NCBI RefSeq assembly: GCF_001896135.2
Contig: NZ_MPOH02000015.1
Coordinates: 1,021,391 to 1,085,390, forward strand
Length of the DNA stretch: 64,000 bases
DNA from: Streptomyces phaeoluteigriseus
GTDB lineage: Bacteria; Actinomycetota; Actinomycetes; Streptomycetales; Streptomycetaceae
Reading direction: 5' to 3'
The notes under the pieces were generated by a model. The model did not search any database. It saw only the letters and a list, made by a program, of their open reading frames with translations, and was not told the origin of the DNA. Position 1 is the first letter of the stretch; each line of letters begins with the position of its first letter. Positions 33,568-42,319 of the stretch are shown in pieces. A program made the translations under genes and the position numbers.

Positions 33568-34812
33568 TCAGTTGTCGTCCTCGTCGATGAGGAAGCCGCG
33601 CATCGGGGAGGGAGCCTGCCCCATCGGGGAGGGACCCTGCGGACGCACCGGCGCCATCGGCTGAGTCATCGCCGGAGACATCTGCTGCTGGCCGCCGTAC
33701 GACGGGCCGGCCTGACCCGGTCCACCCATGCCCTGGTTGCCGCCGCCGTAGGACGGGGCGCTCGCGCCGGCCGGAGCCATCGAAGGCGCCGGGGACGGCG
33801 GCAGGGAGGCAGCGGCCGGAGTGCGCGGCGGGGCGAGGGAGTCGTCGGCCTGGGTCTCCAGCTGACGCAGCTGGGACTCGAGGTACGACTTCAGGCGCGT
33901 ACGGTACTCGCGCTCGAAGCCGCGCAGGTCCTCGACCTTGCGCTCCAGCGTGGCGCGGGCGGACTCCAGGGAGCCCATCGCGACGCGGTGCTTCTCCTGC
34001 GCGTCCCGCTCCAGGGCGTCGGCCTTGGCACGGGCGTCGCGCTCGAGGCCCTCGGCACGCGAACGCGCCTCACCGACGATCTTGTTGGCCTCGGAACGGG
34101 CCTCGGCGATCGCCTGGTCGGCGGTCTGCTGGGCCAGCGAGAGGACACGGGCGGCGCTGTCGCCACCGGGGCCCTGACCGTGGCCGCCCATCGGACCGCC
34201 CATGGGGCCGCCCATCTGCTGCTGCATGGGGTGCTGGCCGCCCATCGGACCCTGGCCCATCGGACCCTGGCCCATCTGGCCCTGGCCCATCTGACCTTGG
34301 CCCATCTGCCCCTGCATCTGGCCCTGCATCTGTCCCTGGCCCATCTGGCCGGGACCCTGCGGACCACCCTGGCCGCCGCCGGGGCCGGCGGGCAGCTGCG
34401 GGGCACCGCTCGGCAGTTGGGGCGGGCCACCCATGGGGCCACCCATCTGCTGCGGCGGGCCCGATATGCCGGCGGGCACCGGGGCGCCCGGTCCGCGCAT
34501 GCCCTGCGGCATCCCCTGCTGCGGCATGCCTTGCTGCGGCATCCCCTGCTGGGGCATACCCTGCTGCTGCTGGGGCATCCCCTGCTGCTGGTCCTGCTGC
34601 TCCGGAGGCTTGCGCATGTTCTGCTGGTTCTGGGCAGCAGCACGCGTGGCAGCGGCCAGCTTGGCGCGCAGGTCCTCGTTCTCCCGGAGCAGGCGGGTCA
34701 GTTCGGCTTCGACCTCGTCGAGGAAGGCATCGACCTCGTCCTCGTCATAGCCTTCTCGGAGGCGGACGGTCGTGAACTGCTTGTTCCGCACGTCCTCGGG
34801 GGTCAACGGCAT
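33568..34812 (-). CDS. divIVA: DivIVA, polar growth determinant (Wag31-type)
   Basis: A 414-residue coiled-coil protein that marks hyphal tips and drives apical growth in Streptomyces. The N-terminal membrane-binding module is MPLTPEDVRNKQFTTVRLRE with YDEDEVDAFLDEVEAELTRL, then a short coil. A very long Gln/Gly/Pro/Met-rich linker (about residues 70-215, with repeated GQMGQ-type units) precedes a second coiled coil (AIAEARSEANKIVGEARS... and LESARATLERKVEDLRGFE) and a Pro-rich tail ending GFLIDEDDN. It is the last gene of the division cluster. Confidence 0.96.
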   Translation of the reverse strand: MPLTPEDVRNKQFTTVRLREGYDEDEVDAFLDEVEAELTRLLRENEDLRAKLAAATRAAAQNQQNMRKPPEQQDQQQGMPQQQQGMPQQGMPQQGMPQQGMPQGMRGPGAPVPAGISGPPQQMGGPMGGPPQLPSGAPQLPAGPGGGQGGPQGPGQMGQGQMQGQMQGQMGQGQMGQGQMGQGPMGQGPMGGQHPMQQQMGGPMGGPMGGHGQGPGGDSAARVLSLAQQTADQAIAEARSEANKIVGEARSRAEGLERDARAKADALERDAQEKHRVAMGSLESARATLERKVEDLRGFEREYRTRLKSYLESQLRQLETQADDSLAPPRTPAAASLPPSPAPSMAPAGASAPSYGGGNQGMGGPGQAGPSYGGQQQMSPAMTQPMAPVRPQGPSPMGQAPSPMRGFLIDEDDN

Positions 34813-34865
34813 CTCTTCACCTCAACGTAGTCGTCGGCATTCGGCAAGACGGTAGTTCACATCGC

Positions 34866-35150
34866 TCACAGCCGGCTCACGATCGAGATCAGGATGTAGA
34901 CGATGATCATCAGTACGAAGAAGGACAGGTCGAGCGCCACGCCCCCGAGACGCAACGGCGGGATCACCCGCCGCAGAAGCTTGAGCGGTGGATCGGTGAC
35001 AGTGTAGGTGGCCTCCAGAACGACCACCATCGCCTTGCCGGGCTGCCATGAGCGGGCGAACTGGAAGACGTAGTCCATGACCAACCGGAAGATGAGCACG
35101 ATGAGGAAGACCATCAGCGCGATGTAGACGACATCCAGGACCACGCTCAT
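34866..35150 (-). CDS. YggT family membrane protein
   Basis: 94 residues with two hydrophobic helices, LDVVYIALMVFLIVLIFRLV and LSFFVLMIIVYILISIV, flanking a cytoplasmic or periplasmic loop with YTVTDPPLKLLRRVIPPLRL, the conserved YggT proline/leucine motif. It sits between sepF and divIVA, as in other Gram-positive division clusters. A direct role in division is not established. Confidence 0.9.
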   Translation of the reverse strand: MSVVLDVVYIALMVFLIVLIFRLVMDYVFQFARSWQPGKAMVVVLEATYTVTDPPLKLLRRVIPPLRLGGVALDLSFFVLMIIVYILISIVSRL

Positions 35151-35213
35151 GTTCGGTGCTTCCCTCTCCCCTGCTTACGTACTTTCTCGTCACTGCTGTT
35201 CCGGTCGTGCGTC

Positions 35214-35855
35214 TCAGCTCTGGTTGAAGAACCCGCCCTCTGCGATGCGGGCCTTGTCCTCCGCCGTGACATCGACGTTAGCAGGCGACAACAGGAACAC
35301 CTTCTGCGTCACCCGCTCGATGCTGCCGTGAAGACCAAACACCAAACCAGCCGCAAAGTCGACAAGTCGCTTCGCGTCCGTGTCATCCATCTCGGTCAGA
35401 TTCATGATCACCGGGGTGCCCTCACGGAAGTGTTCCCCGATGGTACGGGCCTCGTTGTAGGTCCGGGGGTGGAGCGTGGTGATCCGGTACGGCTCTCGTT
35501 CGGACACGACCTTGGGCATGATCACCGGTGCGTTCTTCTCCAGGGACTGACGTTCTTGTGTGATGGATGCCACGGGCGCGATACGCGCCGGACGCCCGGA
35601 TTCCGCGCCTGGCGAAGCGGATCTGGCCACCGGCTCCCGCGGCACGGGCGGTTGCGTGATTCGTACCTCTTCGTCCCTTTGGGACTGATGTGCTCCATGC
35701 GACTGGTGCGACGGCTCGTGCCGTCGGTGATCACGCTCGGGCTCAGGATCGAGCTCGGGTTCGAAGTCGTCGTCGGGGTCGAAACCCCGGCCGTCGTACC
35801 CATCGTCCTCCACGAGGCCGAGGTAGACCGCCATCTTGCGCATCGCGCCGGCCAT
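35214..35855 (-). CDS. sepF: SepF, cell division protein and FtsZ membrane anchor
   Basis: 213 residues from ATG 35855, with GGAGG 9 bases upstream that fixes the start (the frame is open to 36071). The N-terminal amphipathic helix is MAGAMRKMAVYLGLVED. A disordered acidic, His/Ser-rich linker (about residues 20-105) precedes the SepF domain: EPYRITTLHPRTYNEARTIG, GTPVIMNLTEMDDTDAKRLV, DFAAGLVFGLHGSIERVTQ, FLLSPANVDVTAEDK. It binds the FtsZ C-terminal peptide and membrane. Confidence 0.95.
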   Translation of the reverse strand: MAGAMRKMAVYLGLVEDDGYDGRGFDPDDDFEPELDPEPERDHRRHEPSHQSHGAHQSQRDEEVRITQPPVPREPVARSASPGAESGRPARIAPVASITQERQSLEKNAPVIMPKVVSEREPYRITTLHPRTYNEARTIGEHFREGTPVIMNLTEMDDTDAKRLVDFAAGLVFGLHGSIERVTQKVFLLSPANVDVTAEDKARIAEGGFFNQS

Positions 35856-35982
35856 GCTCTGAGTCCTCCGCTCTGTGGTGGATCCGCTGACGACTGCCAG
35901 TCCCGCGATCCACGTGGTCCTCATGCCGCCTTTCGGCGGTAATTGACCATATTTTCTGCTGTGGTCCGACTTCCTGGCGACG

Positions 35983-36702
35983 TTACCCGAGCCTGGGGCG
36001 GACTCCGAGTACCGCGGTACCGACGCGTACATGTGTCGCCCCGGCCGCCACAGCCTGTTCGAGGTCCGCACTCATCCCTGCCGAGACCATGTTCGCAGCA
36101 GGATGGGTTCGGCGCAGGTCAGTCGACAAATCCATCAACCGGTCGAACGCCGCTTGTTGCTGTCCGGCGTACTCCCCGGTCAGAGGTGCGACTGTCATCA
36201 GCCCACCGAGCCGGAGCCCCGGAGCGCCGGCGACGAGGTCGGCCAACTCCGCGATCCCGCCCGGCGCGACACCGCCCCGCTCCCCCCGCGCGCTCTCGCC
36301 CGCGTCGAGCGCCACCTGGATGAGGCAGCCCACCTCGCGTCCGACCCGCTCGGCCTCCTTGGACAGGGCCGTGACCAGCCGGGCGCGGTCGACAGACTGC
36401 ACGACATCCGCGTAACCGACCACGGAGCGCACTTTGTTGGTCTGCAACTGGCCCACGAAGTGCCAGGAAAGGGACAGATCCGAGCAGGCCGCGGCTTTGG
36501 GTGCCGCATCCTGGTCCCGGTTCTCGGCGACGTGCCGGACCCCGAGTTCCGACAGGATCCGCACATCGCTCGCCGGGTAGGTCTTGGTGACCACGATCAG
36601 GGTCACCTCCTCCCGCTTGCGCCCGGCCGCCGTACACGCGGCCGTGATACGCCGCTCCACATTCGCCAGATTCGCGGCGAGTTCACCCTTACGGTCCGTC
36701 AT
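35983..36702 (-). CDS. YggS/PROSC family pyridoxal phosphate homeostasis protein
   Basis: A 239-residue PLP-binding protein of the single-domain alanine racemase fold. The PLP lysine is in VTLIVVTKTYPASDV; SWHFVGQLQTNKVRSVV, VQSVDRARLVTALS, GGLMTVAPLTGE and LSTDLRRTHPAANMVSAGMS follow, with ATHVRVGTAVLG at the end. These proteins keep free PLP and B6 vitamers balanced and are not racemases. It starts 6 bases after the pgeF stop, so it is co-transcribed. Confidence 0.94.
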   Translation of the reverse strand: MTDRKGELAANLANVERRITAACTAAGRKREEVTLIVVTKTYPASDVRILSELGVRHVAENRDQDAAPKAAACSDLSLSWHFVGQLQTNKVRSVVGYADVVQSVDRARLVTALSKEAERVGREVGCLIQVALDAGESARGERGGVAPGGIAELADLVAGAPGLRLGGLMTVAPLTGEYAGQQQAAFDRLMDLSTDLRRTHPAANMVSAGMSADLEQAVAAGATHVRVGTAVLGVRPRLG

Positions 36703-36708
36703 GCGCCA

Positions 36709-37473
36709 TCAGTCCAGCCAGACATATCCCGCGAGTCGCCCCGTGGCGCGATCGCGGCGGTACGAGAAGTGGTCCTTCGACTCGCGCGTGCACACCGGCG
36801 ACTGCTCCCGGTCGTGCACCCCGAGCCGGTCGAGCTGCGCGTGCACCCCGGCGGTCACATCGACCGCGGGAGTGCCCCAGCTCGTCTCGGCGTGCGCGGC
36901 CGGCTCGACGGCGGCCACCTCGGCCCGCATCGCCTCCGGCACCTCGTAGCACCGGCCGCAGACGGCGGGCCCGGTGCGGGCGACGATCCGGGACGGCTCG
37001 GCGCCGAGTCCGACCATGGCCCGTACGGCGGCGGGTACGATCCCCGCGACCATCCCGGGCCGGCCGGCGTGGGCCGCGCCCACGACACCGGCGACCGGGT
37101 CGGCGAGCAGGACCGGCGTGCAGTCGGCGGTGAGCACGGCGAGGGCGAGCCCCCGCTCCCGGGTGACGATCGCGTCGACCTCGGGCACCGCGCTCCCCCG
37201 CTCCCGGCCGCGCTCGAGCGGGGGGACCCCCGTGCCCCAGGGACCGTCGACGACGGCGACGTCCGCGCCGTGCACCTGGTTCATCCAGACGACCCGGTCC
37301 GCTTCGAGACCCAGCGACCTGGCCGCCGACTCCCGGTTGGCCCGTACGGCCTCGGGGTCGTCGCCGACCGCGCCGCCGAGGTTGAGCTCCTCATACGGAG
37401 CGGCGCTCACCCCGCCCCACCGGTCGGTGAAGGCGAAGTGCGCGCCGCTCGCGTGTCCGCGCTGCCCTATCAC
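36709..37473 (-). CDS. pgeF: PgeF/YlmD (YfiH-like) peptidoglycan editing factor, laccase-domain protein
   Basis: 254 residues from GTG 37473, which overlaps the ftsZ stop (GTGA). Family motifs are FAFTDRWGGVSAAPYEELNL, RVVWMNQVHGADV, LAVLTADCTPVLLADPVAG (metal-binding Asp/Cys), VGAAHAGRPGMVAGIV (His) and ARTGPAVCGRCYEVPE. The E. coli homologue clears miscopied peptidoglycan precursors; the family also has purine nucleoside activity. Residues around VPPLERGRERGSAVPE are encoded by an inserted palindromic repeat (37195-37224). Confidence 0.93.
   Translation of the reverse strand: MIGQRGHASGAHFAFTDRWGGVSAAPYEELNLGGAVGDDPEAVRANRESAARSLGLEADRVVWMNQVHGADVAVVDGPWGTGVPPLERGRERGSAVPEVDAIVTRERGLALAVLTADCTPVLLADPVAGVVGAAHAGRPGMVAGIVPAAVRAMVGLGAEPSRIVARTGPAVCGRCYEVPEAMRAEVAAVEPAAHAETSWGTPAVDVTAGVHAQLDRLGVHDREQSPVCTRESKDHFSYRRDRATGRLAGYVWLD
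37195..37224. repeat. Dispersed Streptomyces-type palindrome inside pgeF
   Basis: CCCCCGCTC (37195-37203), 12-base loop, GAGCGGGGG (37216-37224), with flanking CCCC/GGGG that extends the symmetry. It contains CTCGAGCG, the core of a short GC-rich palindrome I remember as widespread in Streptomyces intergenic DNA. Here it lies within the pgeF coding sequence without breaking the frame. Confidence 0.6.
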
Positions 37474-38681
37474 TTCAGGAAGTCCGGCACGTCCAGTTCC
37501 TCGGCCGCGCTGTCCGAGTAGCTCCGGGACGGCGGTACCGGCGGGGCGACCGGGATGTCGGCCACCGGCTCGGGCGCCGGCGCCGGGTCCTCCTTCGGCG
37601 TCACACTGCCGAGCGAGCCGAAGCTCGGACGGCTCTCGGACTGCCGTACCGGAGTGGGCTCCTCGCGGCGGGGCGCGGAGGAGGACGAGGACGAGGAGGC
37701 CGAGCCGAGGACGGTGTCCCGGCGGGCCGGGGGCTGGCCCCCGTCGAAGCCGGCCGCGATCACGGTGACCCGGACCTCGTCGCCGAGCGCGTCGTCGATG
37801 ACCGCACCGAAGATGATGTTGGCCTCGGGGTGCGCGGCCTCGCTGACCAGCTGGGCGGCCTCGTTGATCTCGAACAGGCCGAGGTCGGAGCCGCCGGAGA
37901 TGGACAGGAGCACGCCCCGGGCGCCGTCGATGGACGCCTCGAGCAGCGGCGAGGAGATCGCCATCTCGGCGGCGGCCACCGCGCGGTCGTCGCCGCGGGC
38001 CGAACCGATGCCCATGAGGGCCGAACCCGCCTCGGACATGACCGACTTGACGTCGGCGAAGTCGAGGTTGATCAGACCGGGCGTGGTGATGAGGTCGGTG
38101 ATGCCCTGGACACCGGAGAGCAGGACCTGGTCCGCCGACTTGAACGCGTCGAGGACGGAGACCTGGCGGTCCGAGATGGACAGCAGCCGGTCGTTGGGGA
38201 TGACGATGAGGGTGTCGACCTCTTCGCGGAGTTCCGCGATACCGTCCTCGGCCTGGTTCGCACGGCGCCGTCCCTCGAAGGTGAACGGGCGCGTGACCAC
38301 ACCGATGGTGAGGGCACCGAGGGAGCGTGCGATGTTGGCCACGACGGGTGCGCCGCCGGTGCCGGTGCCGCCACCTTCACCGGCCGTCACGAAGACCATG
38401 TCGGCCCCCTTGAGGACCTCCTCGATCTCCTCGCGATGGTCCTCTGCGGCCTTGCGGCCGACGGCCGGGTTGGCTCCGGCGCCGAGTCCGCGGGTGAGTT
38501 CGCGGCCGACGTCGAGTTTGACGTCGGCGTCGCTCATCAACAGAGCCTGGGCGTCCGTGTTGATGGCGATGAACTCGACACCCTTGAGACCGACCTCGAT
38601 CATCCGGTTGATGGCATTGACACCACCGCCGCCGACACCGATGACTTTGATGACTGCGAGGTAGTTCTGCGGTGCTGCCAC
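37470..38681 (-). CDS. ftsZ: Cell division GTPase FtsZ
   Basis: 403 residues from GTG 38681. Tubulin-fold GTPase: VIGVGGGGVNAINRMIEVGL, signature TAGEGGGTGTGGAPVVA (T4 loop), EGRRRANQAEDGIAELREEV, and the T7 catalytic NLDFADVKSVM. The disordered Ser/Pro-rich linker ends in the conserved tail DVPDFLK that binds SepF and other partners. It forms Z-rings and sporulation ladders. The ATG-like upstream starts in frame lack ribosome sites; GAGAGG precedes the GTG by about 9 bases. Confidence 0.98.
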   Translation of the reverse strand: MAAPQNYLAVIKVIGVGGGGVNAINRMIEVGLKGVEFIAINTDAQALLMSDADVKLDVGRELTRGLGAGANPAVGRKAAEDHREEIEEVLKGADMVFVTAGEGGGTGTGGAPVVANIARSLGALTIGVVTRPFTFEGRRRANQAEDGIAELREEVDTLIVIPNDRLLSISDRQVSVLDAFKSADQVLLSGVQGITDLITTPGLINLDFADVKSVMSEAGSALMGIGSARGDDRAVAAAEMAISSPLLEASIDGARGVLLSISGGSDLGLFEINEAAQLVSEAAHPEANIIFGAVIDDALGDEVRVTVIAAGFDGGQPPARRDTVLGSASSSSSSSAPRREEPTPVRQSESRPSFGSLGSVTPKEDPAPAPEPVADIPVAPPVPPSRSYSDSAAEELDVPDFLK

Positions 38682-38968
38682 GTCGAAGGCCTCTCGCCTC
38701 GAGTTACGTGTCGCTGGTTCGCGAGACGCTCTGCGCTCCACGATCCGGCGACTGATGCCGAATGGGACGGTCCGTTTCGCCGACCCGAACCCTAACGCTG
38801 AAGTTTAGGGTTACCAGTGTGCCTGTTCCTTGAAGTCTTCTGAACAGGACACTAAGTCGACAAGTGGCGCCCGTTCAACGAACACGCCGAACCTCCCGTT
38901 TTTCTTTTCACCCTATGTGATCAGCCGTGTCACTGCCCAACCAGGGTGCTGGCCTGCGCGGATGTGCG
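38682..38968 (-). promoter_or_regulatory. ftsZ upstream region with two palindromes
   Basis: This 287-base gap is the only sizeable one inside the ftsQ-ftsZ part of the cluster. It is where Streptomyces ftsZ promoters, including a sporulation-specific one, are known to lie. Two symmetric elements are visible: AACCCTAA-N9-TTAGGGTT (38788-38812) and CCTGTTC-N13-GAACAGG (38822-38848). The DNA is A/T-richer than its surroundings. I could not assign individual -35/-10 boxes with confidence. Confidence 0.65.
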
Positions 38969-39763
38969 TCAACTCCCCGCTGACGCAGGGGCGGTGGGAA
39001 CACTGACATCGAAGTGCCGTGCGCCCGGTGAAGCCTTCATCAGAGCGAGGATGGTACGGCTCTTCGCCGCGCCGTTCTCGGCACTCCCCCACACGACGGT
39101 CCGTCCGCCGCTCAACTCCAGCGAGATGTCGTCGTAGGAACGGACCTTGACGACGCGGGTGTCCCGGGCGACCGCGGGCGGCAGGGCGCCGGTGGTCCGC
39201 ACGGCCTCGCGGACGAGGCGGTCCTCGCCGAAGCGGCGCAGGCTCGCGGAGGCCGAACTCGCGGGGGAGAGTTCCGATTCCAGCAGCGGGACGCCCTTGG
39301 GTGCCTGGGAAACGGTGGCGAACCGGACTCCTTCGTCGTCCACTTCGACGAAGTCCCGCCCCTTCCGAACAAGCAGGACGGGCGTACGCTCAGTCACTTT
39401 CAGACTGATTCCGTCGGGCCACGAACGGGTGACGTCGACCGAGTCGATTCGGCGCAGCCTTTCCCGCAGTCGATCCTCGATCGCGCCGGTGCTGACGGAG
39501 ACCAGCGGTGAGCCCACCGGCACGGCGGCGGCCTCGCGGACCTGTGCCGGCGTCAGAACTGCCGTACCGGAGACGGAGACGCGGTCCACGCGCAGCCACC
39601 GGGAGCCGTACAGCAGCCACGTGACGCCGGCGCCGAGGAGGACGACGGCGAGCGCGATGATGATGATCGTACGAAGCCGGCGTGGACCGAGCCGCCGGAC
39701 CAGGGGCGGGCCGGACGACTCCTGCTGACGTGCCCCGCGCTCGGCGGTGGCGGATCCGGCCAC
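38969..39763 (-). CDS. ftsQ: Cell division protein FtsQ
   Basis: 264 residues from GTG 39763 (AGGGAGC just upstream). A short cytoplasmic tail with an Arg-rich LVRRLGPRRLRT border precedes one membrane helix (TIIIIALAVVLLGAGVTWLL). The external POTRA domain begins LRVDRVSVSGTAVLTPAQV, and the FtsQ beta domain contains RSWPDGISLKVTERTPVLLV and FVEVDDEGVRFATV. It links early and late divisome proteins (FtsL, FtsB-type). It follows murG by 26 bases; the usual murC is absent between them. Confidence 0.95.
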   Translation of the reverse strand: MAGSATAERGARQQESSGPPLVRRLGPRRLRTIIIIALAVVLLGAGVTWLLYGSRWLRVDRVSVSGTAVLTPAQVREAAAVPVGSPLVSVSTGAIEDRLRERLRRIDSVDVTRSWPDGISLKVTERTPVLLVRKGRDFVEVDDEGVRFATVSQAPKGVPLLESELSPASSASASLRRFGEDRLVREAVRTTGALPPAVARDTRVVKVRSYDDISLELSGGRTVVWGSAENGAAKSRTILALMKASPGARHFDVSVPTAPASAGS

Positions 39764-39789
39764 GCTCCCTGCCCTTTCGTCAGTCGTGC

Positions 39790-40887
39790 CTAATGGTGTG
39801 CACGGGAGGCGGCGATCGCCTCGTACACCATGCCGACGAGCAGGTCGTCGGCGTCCCGGCGGCCGAACTCGCCGGCCGCGCGGGACATCTCGTACAGCCG
39901 GTGCGGGTCGGCGAGCACGGGCAGGACGTTCTCCCGGATCCACTCCGGCGTCAGGTCCGCGTCGTCGACCAGGAGACCGCCGCCGGCCTTGACCACCGGC
40001 TGGGCGTTCAGCCGCTGCTCGCCGTTGCCGATGGGCAGCGGGACGTAGGCGGCGGGGAGCCCGACGGCGGAGAGTTCGGCGACGGTCATCGCGCCCGCCC
40101 GGCAGAGCATCATGTCGGCCGCGGCGTACGCGAGATCCATCCGGTCCACGTACGGTACCGGGATGTACGGGGGCATCCCCGGCATCTGCTGGACCTGCGG
40201 CAGTTCGTTCTTCGGGCCGACCGCGTGCAGGATCTGGATGCCGGCCTGCTGGAGCCAGGGGGCGACCTGCTGGACCACCTCGTTGAGGCGGCGGGCGCCC
40301 TGCGAACCGCCGGAGACGAGCAGCGTCGGCAGGTTGGGATCGAGGCCGAACACGTGCCGCGCCTCGGGGCGCGCGGCGGCGCGGTCCAGGGTCGCGATGG
40401 AGCGCCGCAGCGGGATGCCGATGTAGCGGGCGTCGCGGAGCTTGCTGTCGGGCGTGGAGACGGCGACCCGGGCGGCGTACCGCGAGCCGATCTTGTTGGC
40501 CAGGCCGGGGCGGGCGTTGGCCTCGTGGATGACGATCGGCACGCCCCGGCGCTTGGCGGCGAGATAGGCGGGCAGGGCCACGTATCCGCCGAAGCCGACG
40601 ACGACGTCGGCCCTGGTGCGCTCCAGGATCTGCTCGGCCGCCTTGATCGTGCCGCGCAGCCGACCCGGGACGGTGATCAGCTCGGGGGTCGGCTTGCGCG
40701 GCAGGGGCACCGCGGGGATCAGCGCGAGCTCGTAACCCCGCTGGGGTACGAGCGTGGTCTCCAGACCGCGCTCCGTGCCCAGGGCCGTGATCCCCACCGA
40801 GGGGTCCTGCCTGCGCAGGGCGTCCGCGAGGGCGAGCGCGGGCTCGATGTGGCCGGCGGTCCCCCCACCAGCGAGTACGACATGCAC
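39790..40887 (-). CDS. murG: Lipid II synthase MurG (GlcNAc transferase)
   Basis: 365 residues. Membrane-associated GT28 glycosyltransferase adding GlcNAc to lipid I. The N-terminal MHVVLAGGGTAGHIEPALAL is the acceptor-site glycine loop; VVGFGGYVALPAYLAAKRRG, VIHEANARPGLANKIG, TLLVSGGSQGARRLNEVV (UDP site) and DMMLCRAGAMTVAELSAVGLP follow, with the donor-binding PIGNGEQRLNAQPV. It starts 6 bases after ftsW ends. Confidence 0.97.
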   Translation of the reverse strand: MHVVLAGGGTAGHIEPALALADALRRQDPSVGITALGTERGLETTLVPQRGYELALIPAVPLPRKPTPELITVPGRLRGTIKAAEQILERTRADVVVGFGGYVALPAYLAAKRRGVPIVIHEANARPGLANKIGSRYAARVAVSTPDSKLRDARYIGIPLRRSIATLDRAAARPEARHVFGLDPNLPTLLVSGGSQGARRLNEVVQQVAPWLQQAGIQILHAVGPKNELPQVQQMPGMPPYIPVPYVDRMDLAYAAADMMLCRAGAMTVAELSAVGLPAAYVPLPIGNGEQRLNAQPVVKAGGGLLVDDADLTPEWIRENVLPVLADPHRLYEMSRAAGEFGRRDADDLLVGMVYEAIAASRAHH

Positions 40888-40893
40888 CGAAAT

Positions 40894-42246
40894 TCACCGC
40901 TCTCCGGACGTACGCGCCGCCGAGGCACGCCGTCTCATCGTGTTCCATCTCCGGGCCCCCGTGAGGCCCCCGGCTCCCCGCTTTCTACCAAAGCGGGGCT
41001 GCCGCATCGCAAGCGCGGCCCGCGCAGCGGGCTCGTCGCGTGCGAAGGCGATCAGCAGCCCGATGGCGAACATGGTCGGCAGCAGGGCGGATCCCCCGTA
41101 GGAGAACAGCGGGAGCGGGACACCGGCGATCGGCAGCAGGCCGAGCACCGCACCGATGTTGATCACGGCCTGGGCCGTGATCCAGGTGGTCACGCCTCCC
41201 GCGGCATACCTGACGAAGGGGTCCTCCGTGCGTCCGGCCACGCGGATACCCGCATAGCCTAGAGCCGCGAACAGGGCGAGCACCGACAGCGTCCCCGCGA
41301 GACCCAGTTCCTCACCCGTGACGGCGAAGATGAAGTCGGTGTGCGCCTCGGGGAGTTGGCCCCATTTCTCCACACTCGCACCGAGCCCGGAACCGAAGAT
41401 ACCGCCCGAGGCGAGGGCGTAGATACCGTGCACGGCCTGCCAGCAGTCGGCCGCCCCGGACTTCGGTTCGGTGGCGCCGATGCAGGCGAGCCGGGCCATG
41501 CGGTTCGGGCTGGTCTTGATGAGGATCACGCCGATCAGGGCGGCGATCGAGAGCACGCCCGCGAAGAGGCGGGTGGGCGCGCCCGCCAGCCACAGCAGGC
41601 CGAACAGGATCGCCGTGAGGATGATCGCCGTCCCCATGTCGCCGCCGAGCATGATCAGCCCGAGCAGCATGAAGGCGACCGGCACGAGCGGCACCAGCAG
41701 GTGCTTCCACTGGCTCAGCAGCCTCTTGTCCTGCTTGCGGGCCAGCAGGTCGGCGCCCCACAGCACCAGCGCGAGCTTGCCGAACTCGCTGGGCTGGATC
41801 TGGAACGAGCCGCCGAGCGAGATCCAGTTCTGGTTGCCGTTGACCGACATCCCTATCCCCGGCACCTGCACCAGGGCCATCAGGAAGACGGCGCCCGCGA
41901 GGATCGGATAGGCCAGCGCCCGGTGCAGTTTCACCGGCATCCGCGAGGCGGCCAGCATCAGCAGCCCGCCGATGGCGGCCGCGAGGAACTGCTTGCGGAA
42001 GAAGAACGAGCCCGGCAACGACATCTGCAACGCGGTGATCTGCGAGGCCGAGTAGACCATCACCAGCCCCAGCACGGTGATCAGCAGGCTGCCGCCCAGG
42101 ATCAGGTAGTAGGCGGTCAGCGGCCGGTCCCAGGCCCTGCGGGCACGCGTGTAGAGCCGCAGTGCGGGGTTGTCCCGCGGCGGCCCGGCAACGGGTCTGC
42201 GGACGACCCGCTGGGCGGGCGGCCGCCCGGTACGGCTACCGGGCAC
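40894..42246 (-). CDS. ftsW: FtsW, SEDS peptidoglycan polymerase of the divisome
   Basis: A 450-residue polytopic SEDS protein from GTG 42246 (GGAGG 5 bases upstream). About ten helices; conserved blocks are NWISLGGSFQIQPSEFGKLA, MLGGDMGTAIILTAILFG, AVTGEELGLAGTLSVLALFA and GVPLPLFSYGGSALLPTM. A Cys pair in an outer loop (ACIGATEPKSGAADCWQAVH) is a typical actinobacterial insertion. It works with FtsI to build septal peptidoglycan. The cytoplasmic C-terminus is Arg-rich. Confidence 0.96.
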   Translation of the reverse strand: MPGSRTGRPPAQRVVRRPVAGPPRDNPALRLYTRARRAWDRPLTAYYLILGGSLLITVLGLVMVYSASQITALQMSLPGSFFFRKQFLAAAIGGLLMLAASRMPVKLHRALAYPILAGAVFLMALVQVPGIGMSVNGNQNWISLGGSFQIQPSEFGKLALVLWGADLLARKQDKRLLSQWKHLLVPLVPVAFMLLGLIMLGGDMGTAIILTAILFGLLWLAGAPTRLFAGVLSIAALIGVILIKTSPNRMARLACIGATEPKSGAADCWQAVHGIYALASGGIFGSGLGASVEKWGQLPEAHTDFIFAVTGEELGLAGTLSVLALFAALGYAGIRVAGRTEDPFVRYAAGGVTTWITAQAVINIGAVLGLLPIAGVPLPLFSYGGSALLPTMFAIGLLIAFARDEPAARAALAMRQPRFGRKRGAGGLTGARRWNTMRRRASAARTSGER

Positions 42247-42319
42247 CGCGGCCTCCGGTGAACGTCGGCATCAACGGTCCCACGCGTCCCTCCCAAGGTC
42301 CGCCCGGCAGGCGGCCGGG

